From the NCBI GenBank assembly GCA_044222225.1, contig JBGANR010000004.1, positions 174,844 through 238,843 on the forward strand: a DNA stretch of 64,000 bases, written 5' to 3'. Under the pieces are notes generated by a model. It was not told the origin of the DNA. It was given only the letters and a program-made list of their open reading frames with translations, and searched no databases. The position numbers were made by a program, and so were the translations under genes. This stretch comes from JBGANR01 sp044222225. GTDB lineage: Bacteria > Actinomycetota > Actinomycetes > Mycobacteriales > Mycobacteriaceae. Positions 60,001 through 64,000 of the stretch are shown here, piece by piece; position 1 is the stretch's first letter, and each line of letters begins with the position of its first letter.

Positions 60001-60678
60001 GTCCTCGGCGGGGAGCAGTCCGGGCACGTCGCGGGCGTCGGCTTCGATCTCTACGTGCGGCTCGTCGGCGAGGCCGTCGAGGCCTATCGCGCGGCCGCCG
60101 ACGGCAGGCCGATCGTCACCGAGGAGCCGAAGGAGGTGCGCATCGACCTGCCCGTCGACGCGCACATCCCGCCCGACTACATCGATGCCGACCGGCTGCG
60201 GCTGGAGGCGTATCGCAAGATCGCGTCGGCGGCCGACGACGCCGAGCTGCGCGCCGCGTACGAGGAACTCGTCGACCGCTACGGCGAGCCGCCGGAGGAG
60301 GTCTCGAGGCTGTTCGCCATCGGCGTGCTGCGGCTGGCCTGCCGCCGGAAGGGGCTGACGGAGGTGACGCTCGCCGGGCAGGCCGTGCGGGTGGGGCAGA
60401 TCCAGCTTCCCGATTCGGCCCAGGTGCGGCTCAAACGCCTGCATCCCGCGGCGACGTATCGCGCGACGGCCGGCACGGTGTCGCTGCCGATCCCGCGGAC
60501 GGGCGGTGTGGGCAGTGCGCGGGTGCGTGACGTCGAACTCGTTCAGGTGGTCGCCGATCTCGTATGCGTCCTCGTGGGCGACACTCCCGGTACGGTCGAC
60601 GTGTCGTCCATCGGCAAGGCGCGATCGCGCGCCGCCGAGTCCAGCGGCCGGACGCGGCCGGAGAGGGGTCAGCGATGA
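57013..60678 (+). CDS. mfd: Transcription-repair coupling factor
   Basis: A 1221-residue Mfd, full length, which displaces stalled RNA polymerase and recruits UvrA to damaged DNA. Order: UvrB-like N-terminal domains (about 1-330; RGGILDVFPTTAEHPVRAEFWGDEI), a RNA-polymerase-interacting CarD-like domain (about 515-590; LKAGDMVVHDQHGIGRFVE), the RecG-like helicase (Walker A GDVGYGKTEIAVRA, VVDEEQRFGVEHKE, LTMSATPIPRTLEMSM, GRVGRSRERGYAYFLY) and a C-terminal TRCF domain (about 1030-1150). Start ATG 57013. mazG overlaps its stop by ATGA. Confidence 0.97.
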   Translation: MSNDRPTAPLSGLLDLLSADASLAALVDRAGTPRLDVVAPDPARTPAVAALATQVPVLVVAATGREADDTTAELADFLGAGAVALFPSWETLPHERLSPSADTVGQRLSVMHRLRRGAEPALRVVVTTVRSLVQPVAPGLGDVDPLRLAEGVELDFDELVTRLGEMAYARVDMVGKRGEFAVRGGILDVFPTTAEHPVRAEFWGDEISELRPFAVADQRTLDGVDAGEVLVYACRELLLTPQVRERAAGLLTSVADGPVGEMLDKIAGGVPAEGMEALIPALVDGEMGSLVDILPDGMHILVLDPERVRTRSADLARTGQEFLEASWAAASIGAHAPIDLSAAGIDLQAGAYRPIAEAQAAAEAARRPWWTLSPLAAGPDDSPAGGFTLDVTPGPAPRGDDEQITKMFAQLRAHVGTGGRAAIIVAGTGTAERIVERLGAAEVPARLAAPGETPHRGVVEVLRGRLRSGVTLRASGLVLVSEADITGNRVAGAGDGRRLPAKRRNQVDPLALKAGDMVVHDQHGIGRFVEMIERTIQGARREYLVIEYAPSKRGHPGDRLFVPMDSLDQLSRYVGGEQPSLSKLGGSDWQNTKRKARRAVREIAGELVALYAKRQAAPGHAFAPDTPWQREMEDAFGFSETEDQLTVIAEVKADMERPVPMDRVVIGDVGYGKTEIAVRAAFKAVQDGKQVAVLVPTTLLAGQHQQTFAERMAEFPVKIGGLSRFTSTAESKEMIAAMADGEVDIVVGTHRLLQQGVRWKDLGLVVVDEEQRFGVEHKEHIKALRTHVDVLTMSATPIPRTLEMSMAGIREMSTILTPPEDRHPVLTYVGAYQDKQVAAAIRRELLRDGQVFFVHNRVNTIDKTAKRIRDLVPEARVVVAHGQMSEDLLEKTVDGFWQREYDVLVCTTIIETGLDISNANTLIVDRAEALGLSQLHQLRGRVGRSRERGYAYFLYDPARPLTETAYERLATIAQNNDLGAGMAVALKDLELRGAGNVLGGEQSGHVAGVGFDLYVRLVGEAVEAYRAAADGRPIVTEEPKEVRIDLPVDAHIPPDYIDADRLRLEAYRKIASAADDAELRAAYEELVDRYGEPPEEVSRLFAIGVLRLACRRKGLTEVTLAGQAVRVGQIQLPDSAQVRLKRLHPAATYRATAGTVSLPIPRTGGVGSARVRDVELVQVVADLVCVLVGDTPGTVDVSSIGKARSRAAESSGRTRPERGQR

Positions 60679-61595
60679 CGGTCATCGTCTTGGATGGACG
60701 GGTGCCCGACGCCGTGCCGGCGACCGCGGGCCCGCTGCTCGCGGGACCCGTCAGCTACACCGAAGAGGTGCCGGTGCGGCTGGTGTGGAACCTCGTCGAC
60801 GGCTCGCCCGTCGCGCCGACGCCCGACGGCGACGACCGCACCCGCGCCCTGCTGACGACGTCCGCGGCCCACCCGGTCGCCGCTGCGCGGATCGCCGCGG
60901 GTGAGGACGTCGTGGAGGTGCGGCTGCCGGAGGGCGCGCGGCTGCTGGACGCCGTCGCGCTGATGGACCGGCTGCGCACCAACGGCGCGTGGGAGGCCGA
61001 CCAGACGCACCACTCGCTCACCGCCTACCTCGTCGAGGAGACCTACGAGCTGCTCGACGCCATCGCGGCGGGGGAGCGCGACGGGCTCGTCGGGGAGCTC
61101 GGCGACCTGCTGCTGCAGGTGCTGTTCCACTCCCGGATCGGCGAGGGCTTCACCATCGACGACGTCGCCGACGCGTTCATCCGCAAGATCACGGCCCGGT
61201 CGGCGGGAGTGCTCGCCGGCGGCGTCGACCTCGCGACGCAGGTCGACGACTGGGAACGCGCCAAGGCCGCCGAGCGGCCGGGGGCGTCGGCGATGGACGG
61301 CATCGCATTCGGCCAGCCGGCGCTCGCGCTGACGGCCAAGGTACTCGAGCGCGCCGCGGCAGCCGGCATCCCGGACGACGTCGTGCCCGCTGAGTTGCGG
61401 ACGGTCGAGGTCGGTCCGGGGGCTGAGGAGCGCTTGCGGGCCGCTGTGATCGATTTCGTCGCGCGGGTACAGGCGGCCGAGGGGATCACCGAACTCGGTG
61501 GCCCGGCTGACGAGTTGACGACGGACGAGTGGCGGGCGGCGCTGGGGTCGGGTGACGAGGGCGATGCACCCGCGGTCACCGACCCGGCGACGTAG
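60675..61595 (+). CDS. mazG: Nucleoside triphosphate pyrophosphohydrolase MazG
   Basis: A 306-residue MazG-family enzyme that hydrolyses noncanonical or damaged NTPs. The single MazG core (about residues 105-210) has the metal ligands in EETYELLDAI and GELGDLLLQVLFHSRIGEG. The N-terminal about 90 residues are the extra domain typical of mycobacterial MazG. Its start overlaps the mfd stop (ATGA), keeping the mfd-mazG order of mycobacteria. It ends 7 bases before the convergent TerD-nuclease gene. Confidence 0.94.
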   Translation: MTVIVLDGRVPDAVPATAGPLLAGPVSYTEEVPVRLVWNLVDGSPVAPTPDGDDRTRALLTTSAAHPVAAARIAAGEDVVEVRLPEGARLLDAVALMDRLRTNGAWEADQTHHSLTAYLVEETYELLDAIAAGERDGLVGELGDLLLQVLFHSRIGEGFTIDDVADAFIRKITARSAGVLAGGVDLATQVDDWERAKAAERPGASAMDGIAFGQPALALTAKVLERAAAAGIPDDVVPAELRTVEVGPGAEERLRAAVIDFVARVQAAEGITELGGPADELTTDEWRAALGSGDEGDAPAVTDPAT

Positions 61596-61602
61596 CCCTG
61601 CG

Positions 61603-63597
61603 TCAGCTCTCTCGTCCGCTCCGGAGCCCTTCGGCGACGGTGGCGTAGAAGGTGTTCACCAGTTCGGTGAGAATGGTGACGAATCCCCCGGAGCTTCCCG
61701 CGCGTTTGGTTCCCATACGCGTCTCGGCGGTGATGGTGAATTCACGGATGTCTCGTCCATCCGGCGGTTGAAGGGCCGTCGGCTCCTCCCGGACCGAATG
61801 GAGGAGTGCGGACGTCTTCTCTGTGCGGCTCCCTGCGTGATGGGCGGTCAGTCGAGTCTTCGGATCCGCGTCGGCGAGTTGGCGGACAAGCCAATTGACC
61901 TTCGTCGTCGGACGGCCCGAGCGGGGCGCCGGTGTCGTGATGGCGCAGCCCACTCGCTCGGTTGCGAGGTTGGCATGGATGAAGATCGGGCCGACGGCCC
62001 CGGCGATGCGCAGTGTGCCGAAGAGCTCCCCGGAATCGGCGAGCTGACGGACCCGGCTCACGGCGTCGCGATGCTCGGCGGGCACGACCGATGTCACGCG
62101 CTGTCCGAGTAGTACGGACAATTGGAGCGCCGTGTGCCGGATGAGTCGGTCGAATCTGTCGCAGACGTCGATGGCGCCGGCGTCACCGGCCGACATCGTC
62201 TTGTTCTTGACGGCTTCGCGGACCGGCACCCAATGGCGGCCCATATCGTTGAAGATCGTCATCCCGCTGGAAGGCGCTGTCGCATATAGGAGGAACTCGC
62301 GGAGGATTCGCTCGCGAGTCCGGTCGTCGACGCCGGAGTGATTGTGCGCCAGTGCGGCCTCCGTGACGAGCTCCTCCCAGGACAGATGCGTCATCGTCAC
62401 GTTCTTGAGCAGCCGGATATTCGGGGACAGCGGACATTCGTCCGCCGTCGGCATGAGGTCAGAACTGATCGTGACCACGGCGTCGAAGTTCTTCGACTTG
62501 GCGACGGTGAGATAGTTCTCGACCTGCTCGAGACTGAGCTTCCGGTCGTTGGTCTTGACTTCGATGAGGGCGGTCCAGGACTTGGCGCCGCGTGTGACCC
62601 GGATCAGGCCGTCTGGCCGAACATCCTTGCCGGACAGCGTGAATACCGGCTCGGTGAATGTCTCGATCCGGCCGCCGGGGCCTCCCATCGCGCTGACGAC
62701 CGGCCGTCCGAACTCGCGGACGACCTCGATGACGGAGAGCAGGATCGAGGTTGCGCGACCTTCTTGTTCAGCCGCGGTCTTGATGCCGACTGTCGGAAAG
62801 AGTCGCGCTGAACGCCAGGGCTCGGGCGGCGTGACAGCCTGGTAGGGAGATTCGCGATCCGCCCAGTCGCGCGGCATCCGCGGAGCGCGCCGACGTTTGG
62901 CGATGGCGACGCTGGCGGGCGGCGGCTCGGCCGATTCGGGTTCGGTTGTTACCGGCTCGATCGCATGTTGTTCGGATTCGGAATCGACGGAGTCAGGCTG
63001 GTCGACATGTTCCGGTTCCTCGGGATCGTCGTCGACTTCGATACCGAAGTCTGTGACGAGGGCGGCGAGTCCACCCGCGTAGCCTTGCCCGACCGCGCGC
63101 ACCTTCCAATTGCCGGCGCGACGGTACAGTTCCCCGAATATGAGGGCCTTCTCGGTGGCCAATCCGACGATGGGGTACTCGATCAGTGGTGTCGTGGCGT
63201 CTTCGGAATCGGCCAGAGACATCTTCACCGATGCGGCATGTCCGAAGGTGGATGCACCATCCTCATCGGTGCTCGCGCCGATGAGGATTCGTCCGACGTC
63301 GTCGGGAATCAAGGGGAGGCTGACGGCGATAGCATCCCGACGTGTCTCCGTTGCGCCTTCGTCCACGGGCTGGTCGAGGAGGCGGACGGCGCCGTCGACT
63401 CCGGTCGGCTGATTGTAGAAGATCAGGTCGTCATTCGACCTGACTCGGCCGTCGGTGCCGAGGATGAGAATACTGGCGTCTGGTGACACGGTTCCGCCGG
63501 CGGAATCCGTTTCGATGACGACGATGATCTCGTCGAGATCGCTGCCGAGGGACGCCAGTTCGACGTTGGCGCCCTTCTCGAGGATGCGAGGGGTCAT
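61603..63597 (-). CDS. TerD stress domain fused to a PD-(D/E)XK nuclease-like domain
   Basis: A 664-residue multidomain protein. Residues 5-188 are a TerD domain (ILEKGANVELAS, DGRVRSNDDLIFYNQPTG, STDEDGASTFGHAASVKMSL), the calcium-binding module of tellurite/stress systems. An acidic linker (189-235) leads to a basic patch, then a restriction-endonuclease-like core: PDG at 328-330, ALIEVKTN at 343-350 (E346, K348) and EQVENY at 357-362, the PD-(D/E)XK pattern. A C-terminal region (470-664) has no recognised family. TACATT lies 6 bases before ATG 63597, implying a leaderless message. No other ter genes are nearby. A nuclease-based stress or phage response is inferred. Confidence 0.82.
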   Translation of the reverse strand: MTPRILEKGANVELASLGSDLDEIIVVIETDSAGGTVSPDASILILGTDGRVRSNDDLIFYNQPTGVDGAVRLLDQPVDEGATETRRDAIAVSLPLIPDDVGRILIGASTDEDGASTFGHAASVKMSLADSEDATTPLIEYPIVGLATEKALIFGELYRRAGNWKVRAVGQGYAGGLAALVTDFGIEVDDDPEEPEHVDQPDSVDSESEQHAIEPVTTEPESAEPPPASVAIAKRRRAPRMPRDWADRESPYQAVTPPEPWRSARLFPTVGIKTAAEQEGRATSILLSVIEVVREFGRPVVSAMGGPGGRIETFTEPVFTLSGKDVRPDGLIRVTRGAKSWTALIEVKTNDRKLSLEQVENYLTVAKSKNFDAVVTISSDLMPTADECPLSPNIRLLKNVTMTHLSWEELVTEAALAHNHSGVDDRTRERILREFLLYATAPSSGMTIFNDMGRHWVPVREAVKNKTMSAGDAGAIDVCDRFDRLIRHTALQLSVLLGQRVTSVVPAEHRDAVSRVRQLADSGELFGTLRIAGAVGPIFIHANLATERVGCAITTPAPRSGRPTTKVNWLVRQLADADPKTRLTAHHAGSRTEKTSALLHSVREEPTALQPPDGRDIREFTITAETRMGTKRAGSSGGFVTILTELVNTFYATVAEGLRSGRES

Positions 63598-63639
63598 CGG
63601 CACAATGTAGCGTTCGTCGAGAGTGTCCGGGTGCTGAAA

Positions 63640-64000
63640 TCAGCCCTCGAACAGCCCCTGCCCCCACCACTGACCCTCGGCCGGCCCCGGCGGACACGCG
63701 AACAGGGCGCTGCCGGTGTGCAGGATGTATTCGTTGAGCGCGTCCTGCTCGGCGAGCGCCCGCTGCATGGGGACGAACTGGTGGTGGGCGTCGCGGCAGA
63801 AGGCGATGAAGAACAGCCCGGCGTCGAGGTGGCCGAAGCCGTCGGAACCGTCGGTGAAGGTGTAGCCGCGGCGCAGGATCCGCACGCCGCCCAGGTTCGA
63901 CGAGTGCGCCAGCCGGACGTGTGCCGTCTTGGGGATGAGCGGGGCGCCGTTGGAGGTGATCTGGAAGTCGAGCTCGTCGAACTCCTTCTCCTTGCCGAGC
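63640..64000 (-). CDS. DyP-type peroxidase (EfeB-like), 3' end only
   Basis: The C-terminal 119 or so residues of a dye-decolourising peroxidase: VRILRRGYTFTDGSDGFGHLDAGLFFIAF and QFVPMQRALAEQDALNEYILHTGSALFACPPG closely follow the EfeB/deferrochelatase pattern. The gene continues beyond the right edge of the window, so the haem-binding His, the distal Asp and any Tat signal are not visible. EfeB usually belongs to the EfeUOB ferrous-iron uptake system, whose other genes would lie outside the window. It ends 42 bases from the TerD-nuclease start, in the same direction. Confidence 0.9.
   Translation of the reverse strand, partial: LGKEKEFDELDFQITSNGAPLIPKTAHVRLAHSSNLGGVRILRRGYTFTDGSDGFGHLDAGLFFIAFCRDAHHQFVPMQRALAEQDALNEYILHTGSALFACPPGPAEGQWWGQGLFEG

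Noticed and set aside
56284..60444. A 1386-codon minus-strand open frame opposite mfd
   Set aside because: Antisense shadow of a full-length mfd; only its last part coincides with the real GNAT gene, in another frame.

Overview
The window looks like a chromosomal segment of a very GC-rich actinobacterium of the order Mycobacteriales (Corynebacteriales). The evidence is gene order. metG-tatD-rpfB-rsmA-ispE, then pth-rplY, prs-glmU, a TetR gene and mfd-mazG follow the order I recall from the M. tuberculosis chromosome, with other genes interleaved. The family (Gordonia, Tsukamurella, Williamsia or Dietzia type) cannot be fixed from this stretch. There is no rRNA, CRISPR array or recognisable insertion sequence, and there is one tRNA. 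No gap between genes exceeds about 220 bases.

Layout. 1-2.2 kb: an MNT nucleotidyltransferase at the edge and two tandem IclR regulators. 2.3-6.8 kb: an FGGY kinase / SDR dehydrogenase / glycerol-facilitator operon with a divergent FadR-type regulator, most likely for a polyol or ketose. 6.7-14.1 kb: a tightly overlapping operon (FAH-fold protein, 2-hydroxyacid dehydrogenase, aldehyde dehydrogenase, HAD phosphatase, RpiA, second aldehyde dehydrogenase) behind a second FadR-type regulator. It resembles the end of a non-phosphorylating pentonate or sugar-acid pathway. 14.4-21.7 kb: the conserved metG-tatD-rpfB-rsmA-ispE block, interrupted by an excisionase-type/PIN toxin-antitoxin pair. 21.5-38.3 kb: an accessory stretch rich in exporters paired with divergent regulators (EamA/CGNR, Bcr-like MFS, SDR/TetR, DHA2 MFS/XRE, EamA/MocR, membrane protein/PadR), an ABC-F ATPase, a metal-type permease pair, a lactonase and an enoyl-CoA-hydratase-fold hydrolase.

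38.3-49.0 kb: glutamine synthetase III, release factor 3, a GNAT, a FabH-like ketosynthase, pth, rplY, a PrmC-like methyltransferase, arsC, prs and glmU. 49.2-54.8 kb: an exported SGNH lipase, a LigB-family dioxygenase, a YiaA/B membrane protein, tRNA-Gln, a TetR, the nitric-oxide pair hmp-nsrR and gluconokinase. 54.8-56.2 kb: a three-gene toxin/antitoxin/SecB-like chaperone locus. 56.3-64 kb: a GNAT, mfd-mazG, a TerD domain fused to a PD-(D/E)XK nuclease-like domain, and the 3' end of a DyP-type peroxidase.

The points most worth a second look are the candidate toxin-antitoxin-chaperone locus, the TerD-nuclease fusion, a family of three long hairpins that share a 15-base loop while their arms diverge, a perfect 33-bp terminator hairpin, and a divergent promoter where two start codons overlap as CATG. 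Many genes have a TANNNT hexamer 5-8 bases before the start codon, which suggests frequent leaderless transcripts.
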